A DNA stretch of 64,000 nucleotides. Source: Armillaria gallica. Taxonomy: Eukaryota > Basidiomycota > Agaricomycetes > Agaricales > Physalacriaceae. The notes under the pieces were generated by a model. The model was not told where the DNA came from, made no database searches, and saw only the letters and a program-made list of their open reading frames with translations. The stretch spans positions 527,001 through 591,000 of the forward strand of contig JBANDB010000007.1 of NCBI GenBank assembly GCA_037576215.1, given 5' to 3'. Positions 34,994 to 47,001 of this stretch are shown in pieces. Both the position numbers and the translations under genes were made by a program. Every line of letters starts with the position of its first letter. Positions within the stretch are counted from its first letter, which is position 1.

Positions 34994-35827
34994 GTGTCTA
35001 CGTTCCACCGTGACGAAGAACTTACAGGCACGGATGAAATAGTTGATGAAAGACTGTCCGAGTTGGGACAGCTTCGCGTGGTTATGTGCGCACAGATGTA
35101 TCACATTGACGACTTCATCCCGCGCGTTGCAGGAGGGGGAATGGATAATCAAGAAGGTAGTCCAGTATCTTTGCTTGAATCAGCACAACGCTATCGGGTG
35201 TGGCCGACTTTTCAGATCGAGACAAATGTCATATGCATTGATGTCATTTTAGTCCGTGCCATTCATGGCTCGACGGGAGGGAGCACAGCAGAAGGCATGA
35301 TGGTGGATGAGAGTGTTTATATTTGCGGCGTGGGAATACTGTCACGGTGGAACCCGGGCCGAGCTTTCAAATTTGTCAAAGCTCGCCCACTTTTCTTCGC
35401 CAGTTACTCTTCGAACGCCTACCAAGGGATCAGGAATTCCCGCATTCTTGGACTCACTAGAGTCATCCTTCTCATTTTCAACACAACGAGAGCCAACCTT
35501 CCAGCGCTAGCCCTCGTTGATGGACGTGCATTACTTATACTGAACCGATATTTCTGTCCTGGAAAAGGCTCGTCGACTTTGTTTAGAGCTGTAACCAGAA
35601 GCCTGTCGGATGAAATGAGCCTCGTTCCGACGACTTTGGGCCTTTCGTTGGATGAATTGAAGGACGGAGAGTCCAACAAGAAGACCGGAGGTGCACGGTG
35701 CGCAGAATTATATCCCAGGCTCTCGATTCCGTGGACGCTCTGCTCTCGTAGCGTACGTGATGTCTCCTTATCGTGTTCTCTTGCTGACGCCGTCTTTAGT
35801 CCAAAGCTTCGGATGCGCCATCGATGA
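34994..35827 (+). CDS. Hypothetical ORF of 277 codons, doubtful
   Basis: The longest open frame outside transposons and the NLR on this side, but with no recognisable motif, signal peptide or clear membrane segment. Its minus-strand complement is also open over 154 codons (35419-35883), which suggests low stop density by chance. It lies between a dispersed repeat and UF1 fragments. It could be a real lineage-specific gene, a fused relic of several exons, or noise. Confidence 0.2.
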   Translation: MSTFHRDEELTGTDEIVDERLSELGQLRVVMCAQMYHIDDFIPRVAGGGMDNQEGSPVSLLESAQRYRVWPTFQIETNVICIDVILVRAIHGSTGGSTAEGMMVDESVYICGVGILSRWNPGRAFKFVKARPLFFASYSSNAYQGIRNSRILGLTRVILLIFNTTRANLPALALVDGRALLILNRYFCPGKGSSTLFRAVTRSLSDEMSLVPTTLGLSLDELKDGESNKKTGGARCAELYPRLSIPWTLCSRSVRDVSLSCSLADAVFSPKLRMRHR

Positions 35828-35924
35828 CAGGCGATTATCAAGACGAGACTGCTTGATTCCCAACTGGTACATAAGCTCGTCACGAGTTTTATTGATTTCC
35901 GCTAACTAGTTTACTATAGAACCA

Positions 35925-37500
35925 TGCCACGTTACTGGCCTTTCATCCGTATCTACAAAGACGGCACAGGACATAGGCGTAGCTACGCGATTTCCCGTGC
36001 TCCAACTCGCCATGTCACATCAAATACGGGACTCAGGATTTACGTGGAAGGAACTCCAGTCTCATTTACCCTTAAGCTGGGAACGACAACGGGTAGAATA
36101 TTTGGGCCGGATTCCAAGAAGACATTATCCGTGGACTGTACTAGTTTGGTACGTTCTGTACTGCCGCAAATTTTAAAGTACTGAACACCAACAGCCTTAG
36201 CCTCAATATGTGGGACCAGCTGAGCCAGGACATTCCCGCGAGCGAGATGCAGAAATACGGGCAATGGGCTGGAGGAGTTTGCATCGAAGGATGGTTTCCC
36301 TACGCGTAAGAAGGATCGTCGTACTCGGTATGTTGCTCACTGATCACTTAATCCGAGCTCTAAAAATCTTTCACTCCTAGGCGTTTTCCTTCTCCCTGCC
36401 GACGGGACGTCTGCATGGGTACGGATCACTATTGCCATTTTCAGCGACGGAGACTACTGTAATATCCTTTGTACCACAAAGACGGCACAGATGACGATTT
36501 TGGAGGGAAGAAAGGCGCGTCTTTTTCTGTGGAGCCCTTGATTTTGGTAGATGACACCAGTACGACAGGTTGTTATGTGTGTGTATGACATCCTCGTGAT
36601 AGCCTCTCCTTGAGCTGCGCATTTACCATGCCCACATGAGCTCATTGCGATTCAGCCAGGCAAGCTCGGCGGTACGAGTGGCGAACATCTCCATGTTGTC
36701 GTTTCTCGGCCATTTTCCATAGTGGGCTGGGCAAGGTGCGAGACGTTTATAGGGTTCGCGGTACGTTATCGAGACTGTGCATCAACGTCTTCCGCTAATA
36801 TGGGGTTCAGGGAGACCATGCTTTGCATCCACAGGCCCGAAGGCAAGGTTCATGCCATGTTACTTCCATCTTTTTCTAACTCTGTTCTCCAGTTAATGTT
36901 ACTTTGTATCTTTTTGCGGCCGCCTCTTCGTGCGGGAGCCTGAGGGTAGCGTTACGTCCTTTGTGTTGACGTGTCGTTTCTTCAGGCTATGAACTTTGAT
37001 TTACGACGTCCACGATATTCATGACCACTTCGGCTCCCTTTTCTACTGAAATTGGTTACGAATCAGCGGTATTCTCGTGGCATTGATCATTTCTGAGTGA
37101 AAGTCGACATTCAAGATGTAGACGGCCGCCAACCTTCATCCCGTGCAGCAGAGTGAAGAGCCATCCTGGAGGAAGGCCTGGTGTGGTGTTCGATGTCGAG
37201 TGGTGCTATGGGTATGGTGCGTCGCTCTCTCCTGGTTCTCCTCACGCTGACGTCCTTCAACTAACTGTGCTAGCGCGTTGTCGTCAAGAATCGTGCCATT
37301 TTTTGAGCATGTCGCACTCACAACAGCTAGCCTCACTGGTTCACCGGTACCGTTGAAATCACTTGCATATCCTCGGAACAGGAAGATGATTATACTTAAG
37401 CTGCTCGTGGGTTTGTGTACTTTTTTTACGCAAGGGACAGTGTTTCCTCGGAAGTTATAACAATAGCTTTTCATTCTTGCGCTTCCTTATTTGTAGCCTT
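35925..37500 (+). repeat. UF1 plus-strand unit, distal half
   Basis: Ordered landmarks: 36190-36310 (matches 30110-30270), 36720-36930 (CETFIGF and CASTSSAN, matching 50150-50330), 36985-37060 (GAACTTTGATTTACGACGTCC, matching 50410-50440) and 37140-37260 (matching 50520-50680). It ends at the TTACTTTTTGTA spacer near 37505, the same spacer that separates minus-strand units. Frames are broken, and it is probably non-functional. Confidence 0.55.
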
Positions 37501-39640
37501 TTACTTTTTGTAATCTAGTGGTATCATCAATATAATAATCTTGCTTTGTTTCCATATCATCCTCGCCGTTGCTAATTTGAATGATGTGCGAGAGGGCGTG
37601 TGTTGTACATCGATTGATCGGTGTCAGCTCCCACGTTCCTGACCATCATCATCACGCTTTGGCCTCGCGTGGACGGCGCAACTTTCTCTCCAGCACGCAC
37701 ATGCTAGAGCGCGGCAAGATCCTCAATGAGAAGCAATGTAAAGAAATCGTGGCACACGGACGATCGACTGTCTAGGATACGCTCACGAATAAAACTCTGA
37801 TTTCCAAGAGGCGCTGTTCGTGGTCGGCGACGTTGAGCATAGCACGAAGTACGATAATACATTGACTCATATTGAGGATAGAAAGACGGTCCATCGTACG
37901 ACAGGCGGAAGGGGTCACCTACGGGCTGGATGATTCTATAGAGGAGAGAAACCAATATCAAGGGAGGAAACGGTACGTGTTGTTTTAGCTATTTGGCAAT
38001 GATACCACTAATAGCCAGGTGATATACTTCTGACCAGCAACCCCTTTGCCTAGTGACAGTCTAGCTCCAGTCACGATACGGCAAACGCTTGCACCAGAAG
38101 CCACGCGCGGCGGCGATATACAAGCAAAATGGCGTAGCTGCAAGGGCTTTCCATTTGATGTAGACTTATGCAAGGCGAAGTCCAAAAGGGAGGACCAGTG
38201 CCGAGTATGCGATGGGCTGGCAATGGGAAGATGTTCGAGGAGATACGGCCGCTACTCTATGGTGCGGCATATTTTCACTCCATGTGGGGGTCTTCGCTCA
38301 TCCTCAGCTAGCTTCATACCCATACGGAAATAAGCATTTGTATGGGCAAGGATGAGAGGTATGTGCCTTATGCTCAAGTTATGGCCTTTCGAGGTTGATA
38401 TCGTTCTAGCCTTCGTCGTCTATAAACCGCCCGAACAATGTCTATATTGAATAGTAGGTACCTGTATGCGTTCGTTGCGCCAGCCTCAGCTAAATCTCAT
38501 GAACAGATCCCACGATTTGCCAAAGCTCAATCAGCAGCAGCTACCGTTCGTTCAAACTTGATTGCCATCCAGACAGATGTCTTGTGAGTGAATTCAGGTT
38601 CTCGCCATTGTTCCTTGGTCTGGGGGCCGATACGATTTACTGCCTAGGACACGTTCAAGCGTCTCACAAACAGAAATGGACCCGCCAGACCCCTGATTTG
38701 CAAGAGGCGCTATTCGTGGTCGACAGCATTGCGCATGGTACGAAGTATGGGAATACGTTGTCTCGTATCGAGGATCTAGAAAGGTGCTCCATCGTGTGAC
38801 GGGCGGAAGGGATCACCTACGAGCTGGAGGAGAGAAACTTACGTCAACTTGGAATACAGGTACGTTTTTTCTTAGCTATACATCAATTATAGCCAGAATA
38901 TATATTTTTGATAGGGCCCGGGCCCCTTCGCTATTGCTAGCAGTCCTACTACAGTCGCGGTACGATGAACTCTTGGACTAAAGTAACGTGCAACTGCGAG
39001 ACTACCACAGATGGCACGACTTGAAGGCCTTTCTGTCCGATACTGAATGCAGGACAAAGTCTAAAATGGATGCGGAGAACAAGGACGAGTTCCGACTATG
39101 CGATGGCTTGACAATGGGAAGATGGTCGGGATAGGACCGCTGCTCTACGGTGACTATGGCTTCAATCCTTGTGTGAGTCTTCGCTCATCCTCAGGCAGCT
39201 TCGTACCCGTACAAGGATAGGAATTTGTATGGGCAGGGCAACCTGAGTTCACGCCAGCGCCGACACCCACATATGCGCTACAACAGTTACCGCGTCAAAT
39301 CCTTCCAAGCGACCTGGAGTTCCAAACTTGGCATCTGTCTCTCATATCAGTGTCAGTGTCGCCGAACCACGACTCCGTCGCCACTGTAAGTCTTGCGGAC
39401 TCATTGATCACTTCAATGACGCTTACTAGTCCCTTATTTTCTTCAGTCCCAAGGATAATAACTCCGGCCCATTCTTGTATCAAATCCATCAGACACTTTC
39501 TTGATATTCTTGATCCTTGGGTTTTCTCGTCCACCTCTGACGGGGCTGAGGGCCAGCGTCTTTATCCATTACTCATCGTAGAGGTACGATCGTCTATCCA
39601 ATTCCTTTATACGACGCTGAAGCGACATTTTTAGGCCTAC
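37501..39640 (+). repeat. UF1 plus-strand unit with internal tandem duplication
   Basis: After the spacer come the SSHV-type landmark (about 37625), EALFVV-type block (37800-37980) and a KAKSKR/CDGLAMGR block (38110-38330). The same two blocks then repeat at 38690-38960 and 39000-39240, a tandem duplication of about 0.89 kb. The copy continues with NHDSVATVSLADSLITS near 39365-39420. Splice-like boundaries recur at equivalent positions (for example GGTACGT before a TTGATAGGG acceptor-like end). Stops and shifts occur in each copy. Confidence 0.55.
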
Positions 39641-39942
39641 TGGCTTTGCCGTCCATGCTGACCAATGCAGCAGAGAGGTCCCTAGAGATGGCAAAGGGGA
39701 CGGGCATGGGGTGAAGGGAAATATGTTTCTGTTCAGGCGCCATCCTTTCTCCCAACTTTTTACCCTTTCATGGTCAATATTCCTTGGTGTGCAAATCCAC
39801 TGATAGGCGGTTGCGAATGCACTACATTTCCTTTCGCACGGTCAAGGGTCAACTTGAACAAGCCGTGCTCATGTGGCGTGTGGCGTTTTTTCCTGCTTTC
39901 TGACCTCCATCCTCTTATTCTCGCATTCGTCTCCTGACAACT

Positions 39943-42141
39943 ATGTCTAAAAACCGAGTATACAGGACTAGCATCGTCCACAGTGCCGCTGTCGCGATAC
40001 ACAAGTCTTTCGTGGCCCTAAACGTTCGCTGGGCTATCTACGGTGATCTGACATGGCATCTTTGTGGTTCAACAACCGGTGGCTCCGTGCGTTTTACGTT
40101 ATTTCTCTCCGTCGTATAAACTAATGTAAACCGCACTAGTGGCGACTGGACGTCCATGTTATGGGCGATTCATCAACTATCATTTATGTCACTCAGCACC
40201 TAGCAAGTGTAGATCATCGATTCTCCCTCGCCTCGCCGGTTGCCGATAGCGAAGCTACGATGACCTATATTCACAACGTGCTGAACAATGGGTCACTGAC
40301 AAAGAAACACCGGTGTCAGGTCAGATTCATTAACGGCCATTTGGAAAACCTTTTCATCGTGAAGGACCTTCTGCTTCTTCCCATTCAATTAATTCTCCAC
40401 CGACAAATGGAGACCTTTCTCAGCAGGTCTGAGAAGAGACTGCAGAAATTCATGCCAGAAGTCATCGCGATCACTCAAGCGTATCTGCGTCTCCCTAATC
40501 TCCCGCCTCCTGTATGGAGCCTCACTGTTGCGGAGCGACCACTCTTCCTCAACTGTTTAGACAAAATAACCACTGCGTTTCCCGATGCTGCAGATGTATT
40601 GACCCGTCTTCATCCCGTATTATCCCCAACCGCTACAGACATATCACCATTACCTGACAAGGACAGAAGACAACAGACTCGCTCGGAGGCTATTCTTGCT
40701 GTTGCAAGTACACTCATCATGCATTCGCCAGCTGGGACATGATTGTTTCCTCGCCGGACCAGGATATATCCCTTGGTATATCATGGGCTCACCTACTGTT
40801 CCATCGGTATGGTCGCTACCTACCTCGAATTGTGCCCTTTTCATTTAACTTGAATACAGAATGCTCGCGTTGACTTTTTGGTTATTCTACATAATGGCAA
40901 TTCCCTTGGTTCGCTTAAACACATTCTGTGCCAGCAAGGCGTTATTGAAGCACATAAAGATGCTTTCCAGTGTTCCGTACTTGCCAGCAATGGTCAATTG
41001 AGATCCTTTAAGGCCACCTTAGAAGAAGTTCCTTCGTCGATGGGCTTGCGCCCTGGTGAAGCCACGGGGACAGACTTTAATGGACTCTCCATCATTAACC
41101 CCAGCTACCTATTCAGCACCATGCTCGCATCCATCAGCTCTCGAGGACTTCCGATGAAGAAAAACACATACAAGAATGTTGTAGAAGCTCTGGACCTACT
41201 CTGTCTTCATAATGCTGATATTCGTGCCACATTCGAAGACGCCGCAGAGCTTGATCCTAGTTTGTGCCTATGTTGATGCTCATCCGGGGCTCAGGCCGTA
41301 TTTCACTAACATTGGCTTTCGTTCTGCCCTCCTCCCCATCCTGCCGGCTCTGCTACCAGAGGTAGATGTTCAGACTGCATGTGACCCGACACCGACTGTA
41401 CAAATCCCAGCGATCCACAAAAGGAGCGGGGTTGTGTTTCGAGCAGCTGTTGACGCCACGCGTCTTCTGCGAGACTCAGGTTATTCGTGTGCCATTTTCG
41501 GCAGCACTGCTTTTTATCTCCACAGGATTAAACATCAGGCCAGTGTATGTATATCCACTGTCATTGACTTTCGTTACGTTAATGCTCTACTACAGGACCT
41601 TGATATCCTTGTTCCTTCCTCGGAGGAGGCAGAAACCGTCAATCGCCGTCTCGTCAGCCAGGACCCTCACTTTTACCTCCGAAAGTGCAAGACGCGAGGG
41701 AGGACTTACCAAATATTAAATTATCAGCAGTATCTACACAACGGAGAAGAAATCGTGTCCGAAAGCACCAAAGTCAACATTGTCATGGCGGGCACGATGT
41801 TACTGCCGTTCTTATTGGGATCAACCGTCATGAGGGAAGGGTTACCTGTCCTTCCCCTCGAGGTGCTTCTCCTGCTCAAGCTCCACGCATGGCACCACCA
41901 TATGATGGCGCCCGAGCCGTACAAACAAAAAAAGCTGACCGCCAACATAGCGGATATTCGGCTTACCCTCAAGATTGTCCTCCTGAGCTTGACGGGAACT
42001 GAGAGATCGGGGGCTCATGTAGCGTTGAGTTTCTTCCAAGAGGAGTTCCGGCACATTACGATGGATAGCGTGAAGTTCTTTTGCTCTGTGTTTGCAGACT
42101 GTCGGGATGATTGGTATCAGCTGGGATTTGAGGTGGCGTAA
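39943..42141 (+). pseudogene. Three-unit nucleotidyltransferase-like protein, two frameshifts
   Basis: Three related units of about 730 bp follow one another. Each has a strand-turn with a G-S-like motif, a phase-0 intron at the same place (40087-40139, 40807-40859 and 41545-41595; 51-53 nt), then a strand with acidic residues, and later a PLEVLLLLKL-type helix. The motif pairs are WAIYGDLTWHLCG with WRLDVHV; CFLAGPGYIPWYIMG with NARVDFLVI; and CAIFGSTAFYLHR with DLDILV. Only the third unit keeps the G-S...D-x-D pattern of the nucleotidyltransferase fold. Such enzymes transfer NMP groups to protein or RNA targets, and the target here is unknown. The frame must shift near 40715 and near 41260, so either the gene is dead or the sequence has two indel errors. 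Stop TAA at 42139-42141. Confidence 0.65.
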
Positions 42142-43237
42142 ACCGTTATGCGGATTTGGCCTTTGTACGATGTGCTATTATCACGCTATTGTCGAGTTAC
42201 CTACTCTACTGAGTACCGTGAGCTCCGTTGTACACCGTTTGTCACCCAGTACCAATGATAGAAGGGGTACTTATCCGGAATCTTATTTGCCACAATGGTG
42301 CAACACTTAATGAGCACTCAAGTCGTGGAAACGCAAAAGTCAAGGGTGCACCAAAGGAAAGACGGTCCATACGAGGGATCGTTTCCTCAACGAACTCGGG
42401 GGCAAAGGCTCCGGCGTGCCTGCCAACTGTTATAGCCTAAACTCGATGAAGGTTAGACACTAAGGTGACGATATAAACTCAAAAATCCATGCATTCGCAA
42501 CGTGGGTTGTCGACCAAACGTGCGCGACTATATCCGTTCCGATTTCGCAAGCAAGCAAGACGAAAATCAACATCTATAGGAGAATTGGTGGCACACAAAG
42601 GTTAAGATAAGCATCACGCCCAGTGAATGTAGAAAAAGCAAAGACGATCACCACAAAGCGCCGCCAAATCGGCTCACAGTAGAAATTAGGCGCGGGATGC
42701 AGCTCATGGAGGACTCGCGTTGAGCATGCTAAATTCCATGACTTGTTCTAAGACAAGCTGAAGAAGCGGAGCTGCGCAGACTGTGTAGGGCGAATGGTCC
42801 CAGGCAGGGGTGTCTGTGGAAAAAGCACAGACGCAGTAGCAGTCAATGGTCGTAATAGATGCAGCGGTGGAATCCTATCAACAGGAAGGGCGGAGCAGGT
42901 GAGTGTTCTCTGATCCTGTTCCAGTCGCGTATACGGTGAGGAAGGATCGAGACTTAAGGATTGGCAGGGCCCCAATGGAACTTTGACAGGTTGTATGTCG
43001 AGAAAAGGGTGATATCCTTGATCGATAGCGGGGAACGCACGAGAAAATCCTACTGGATCAAGTCCTGGGGCTCGGACCCATGAAGAATTGTGTAAAAAAA
43101 TCCCAAATAGCACACCTCCAGCGCTTGCAGGCTTCTTACCATCACCCAGAGGGAATTTAAGTTTTCAGTAGGAAACAACAAAGCAGGGACACAGCTTTAT
43201 TATATACTGAAGCGCACATTTGCCTCTGCATAGATAA
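42142..43237. other. No supported gene
   Basis: A 121-codon minus-strand ORF (42748-43113) is proline/leucine-rich with no recognisable feature. It lies just downstream of the membrane-protein gene on the same strand, so it may be 3' untranslated sequence. Nothing else stands out. Confidence 0.4.
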
Positions 43238-44134
43238 TCAGTATCTGCTTTTTGAATGCTTAGTTGGAGGCAGATCTCGGAGGGCCTTGGGTTTCGGCTC
43301 TGGCATCTCAGGAAATTTACGAAAAGGTGGTCTTGATAGTATCATTTGGCCCAAATGAGCCAACGAAAATGTCAACACAGACAGGACTGTTCCCTAGAAA
43401 CCGAAGAGTAAGAAAGCGGTCGTGAAACTAAAATGGCATACGTACAGCAGGAAGCTGCAGAACCCACACGGCACCGTAAGCGCTCAAGGGTAATAACACA
43501 TTTCCAATGGAGACTGTACCATCGTCTTCAGGCGAGAGCGAAATGGAGCTGAGCTATACGCAATGAGTCCAAATATTGGCAACTCAACGATAAAGACATA
43601 CCATCGACTGGGAGAAAAACGCGCCCACGAGAGCAAGGTTCATCCACGCAGTCAAGTCGCACCACCGGAAGCACACACATAGCATTTACCCCCCCACACC
43701 GTACTCGTCCACATGAACACCCTCGCAACCCAGCCAAGAGTGTGCCTCATCAGGCCGATAGCGTGTCTTTCCTTGATCCTCTGGAACGACCGTGCAGGGT
43801 CTTTCATGTCCTCGACGCGCGCGAGTTCTTCTCTCATTCCTGAAAGTCTCTTGTACGCGCTTGCGTCGACAAACCAGGGGGCGACGAAATCTCGTGAGAG
43901 GGCTGCGCCGAATACGATAGTCCAGAACCAGGTGGTATAGTTGATTGAGTTGGTGAGCTTCTGTTCCATCGGTGGCTTCAGAATCACCCGTAGGTAGAGA
44001 AGATGGCCAAAGAGAAAATGAGCGACATGAAGGAGGTCTGAGAGGCGAATGTTCTCGACCATGTATGGCGCCTGTCTGAATCGAATCATTTACACAAATA
44101 ATAAAGACAAAAACTGGCTACCCACCTCCGCCAT
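43238..44134 (-). CDS. Multi-pass membrane protein of unknown function
   Basis: Model: 44134-44126 (MAE), 44071-43700, a possible 6-nt micro-exon 43607-43602, 43553-43446 and 43393-43238, giving about 216 residues. Introns at 44072-44125 and 43394-43445 have clear GT-AG ends and phase 0. The central junction is uncertain: a single 146-nt intron (43554-43699) keeps the same frame, as does the micro-exon model. Four hydrophobic segments are visible: LLHVAHFLFGHLLYL, TTWFWTIVFGAALS, GLMRHTLGWVARVFMW, and a long one from NVLLPLSAYGAVWVLQLPAG to LTFSLAHLGQMIL. The C-terminal tail is Pro/Lys-rich (FPEMPEPKPKALRDLPP). I do not recognise the family. It appears intact. Confidence 0.6.
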
Positions 44135-44369
44135 CCTGAACATCCTTACATTTTGTTCGCATTGTAAGTTCAATTTTGAAGGCGCGACACAGCGTGGCCG
44201 GACAGTAGCCATGGGATTAAACCTGAGCTTTGCAGGCCCTTGTAATCTTGGTGAAGCTTCTTAGCTACGAGAGGGCAGTAGGCTCAGTTTGTGCTTTCGT
44301 GGTGTTGGTTGCGGTCAGAGAGGCTCGGGATTTGCCGATGACCCATAGTCCTGACCACAACTCCATTCA

Positions 44370-46100
44370 CGACCCGTATTTCTTATCATTCGTATTATTT
44401 TTCATTATTGCTTGCTTGAAGATGCTCTGGCCGTGGTCTGTAATCTGCGATAAGGGGATGGTATATCGATGACCTTCTCTACCGTCGGGTTTGCATCGAC
44501 TCGTCTTTTGCTAATCACGCTGCGCAAAGGATCTTGGCCCGGCGTGTGATAGTGCAAGGTCGGGGTTGTTCGTTGATCATGAGCTCCCACGTTGCCCACG
44601 TTTCTTCGTCTCTTACTATCATCAGCATAGCGACACGACTTTCTCCAACACACATTCTTAACAAACACCGTAAGGAAATCTGGCACAAATAGTCTACTGA
44701 GGACGCACTCAATCGTCATAACAAAATTGGACACCCCGTCAGGGTCCTTGGGTTCAGCGACTTGCAAGAGGCACTGCTAGTGGTCGACAACGCTGGAAGT
44801 ACAGGGATGCATAGACTACGAGGGCGCTTTACGGACGAACGGACCATCGACAGATTGAGCTGGACGATTTTGTAGAGGAGAGAAAACGGCTCCAAGTGAA
44901 GAAAAGGTGCGTTTTATCTGATACGCTAGTCTCAGCTGGAACAAATATTTCTTATAGGGACCCTCCAGCATTCCCTTCACCATAAAGATGTGAAGACAGC
45001 TGCGATTCGATGATCTCTAACACGAAGCTATGATATACAAATGAAACGGCGCGACTTCAAGGCCTTTCCGTTTGATACACGTCCACTCTCCTCCATCTCC
45101 TTCCTCAACAATCCGTTGTCTGTGCTTCGTATCCTGATGGGTATCTCAATGGAAGAACCTCCGAGATATCGTGCCGAACTTGCACGAAGGCAACGCTACG
45201 CGTTCAGGCAAGCGAGATGCATGGACAGCAGCGGGTCTGACGGAGGGGAGGAGACGTTCAACTGTATCGACGGCGACGCTAACGGTCTGCCGGTCGTGTC
45301 TACAGAATACGCCAGCATCACTACAATGGGTACTACTAAGATCTCATCTCATCTCGATCCCATCCGGCTGATGCTCCCTACTTTAGTAGAAATATACGTA
45401 CCGTTGCCAAACCTCTCATTACATCCAAATTCAGCGAAGGCGAAATTCCGGCGATTGCGCTTTATCTAGGCGGCCAGTTCTATATTAATGGAGGGGAAGC
45501 TGATTCTGCTACCATGATCCTAGAACATGACAATTTGAGGCAATATCTCCTCAGACACGGCCGATAACGTCGAGATCTGGCAAATCCGAGTCCTGAGGGT
45601 CATCTTGTTATGTGCAAACCCGCGAATAACAATAGTGAAAATCGATGGAACTCTGTCTTGGGTTTGATCTCCTTGATCATCGGTTGCCCACCAGCTTTTG
45701 TTTTCTAGTATCTACAGATTTCGTCCACGGCGACAAGCACGGAGCAAGGCAACTTTCGTCGGACGATGGTCTTCTTTACCGCAGCGGGCTGAAAAGGACG
45801 CATCTGGCGCCTTTCCCTCACAGATATTATCGAACCGCCATTAAGTCGGGCCGAACAGGGCAAATCTAGCAGCAAAGGGTTAGCACTCCCTGTTCGACGT
45901 TATCACGTTGGACATGTGCGATGTCTACATGAGGCCTCCGACTCAATGGATAGTTGTATGAACCCGAGAAGCGCTTCAGCCACGGCATTTCTCCGGCCAA
46001 ATATGTTCATACACGAAATGCTTCTGCTTAGCCGCTTCTCTCTGTGATGACGGGCACTCTGATATCGCATAGTACGTATGTCCGGTATCGATGAATTACG
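44370..46100 (+). repeat. UF1 plus-strand unit, partial
   Basis: Landmarks: SSHVAHVSSSLTII (44580-44640), DLQEALLVVDN (44755-44790), the GAGAGAAAA splice-like junction (44880-44960) and the CGACTTCAAGGCCTTTCC block (45050-45070). After these come short ORFs at 45041-45469 and 45645-45869 of unknown relation. Frames are interrupted by stops within the shared blocks. Confidence 0.45.
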
Positions 46101-46190
46101 GCTATGGGGACATTGCTACTATAAGATTCTTATATCGTCCTACGCTTAATATGTTCGAGTCGCATCTACTCTGCTTTCGTTACAACACTC

Positions 46191-47001
46191 ATGGACCTGA
46201 AGCCTGGTGTATACAGCGTGCGACTCGCACGACCTAACGCGACAAACAATCATACCCACATCAACCTCGCCGGGTTTGACCGGAGGTCTATCATCTGTAC
46301 GTACATCCACCGCAGCCTGAGTTGTTGGAACTTGTCTCATCGCAACCGCAGGCTGGCCTGGTCATGATGGCAAAGACCAAAAAGTATCAACGAAACTTCC
46401 CTTGTGCGTTCACCGTCTAATAATTGTTAGTGGAAATTTGCAAAGTTGGACGTGGGATACTCCATTCCGAGTGTCTACGATGATTCGTACCTGTCCATCG
46501 ATTTCGAAGATTCTGGTCTGCGTCAGATTCAACCACGCCCTGTTGCTTCATCGTTTCCTGTCATTTGGGATGTTAAGCTAGCAGGCAATGGAGAATACAG
46601 GTTTGATTTTGTCCCTCTGTTGTACTATATACACATCCTGATTCCATCCACAGAATCCGGTGGCCCAATAGTAGCTACATATCCAGCCGGGGTTCCAAAC
46701 TCGTAGACGGTTCCCCTGTATGTTGTCGTTCAAAGATACCCAAGTGTCGGACTGAACATTATGCCAGGTTGTCCTTTCCCAACAATGTGCAGACGAAGAG
46801 TCGTCCCAGTTGTGGTACATCTATGAACGCCAGTCTAATAGCGAGACTCCGGCCCAGCCAGAGATGGATATGGTGGTGGCTTGGAATGTTGGTGATAGTT
46901 CTGATGTCGTTACAACAACCACAACCACAACCACAACAACCACTGGCACGACGACAACGACGACAACGACGACGAGAAGGGTCGCAAGAGGTGTGAATTA
47001 A
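46191..47001 (+). CDS. Ricin-B-type beta-trefoil lectin with polythreonine tail
   Basis: Five exons: 46191-46296, 46352-46383, 46431-46600, 46654-46717 and 46768-47001. Introns are 47-55 nt with GT-AG ends, and phases agree, giving about 201 residues. The protein starts MDLKPGVYSVRL, has WPGHDGKDQKW (a QxW-type motif), DDSYLSIDFEDSG, FPVIWDVKLAGNGEYRIRW and SSQLWYIYERQ (a second QxW). This is the beta-trefoil pattern of agaric ricin-B lectins, which bind glycans and often act in defence against fungivores. There is no signal peptide, so it is likely cytoplasmic, as in many mushroom lectins. Residues from about 170 onward form a tail dominated by threonine from an ACN microsatellite, ending RRVARGVN. 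No lesion is seen. Confidence 0.8.
46912..46976 (+). repeat. ACN trinucleotide microsatellite in lectin coding sequence
   Basis: About twenty consecutive ACA/ACC/ACG codons, broken once by GGC, give a threonine run of 11 and another of 9. All units are in frame with the lectin, so length change by slippage would alter the tail without breaking the protein. Confidence 0.85.

Noticed and set aside
42748..43113. 121-codon minus-strand ORF after the membrane-protein gene
   Set aside because: No start context or motif; more likely 3' untranslated sequence.
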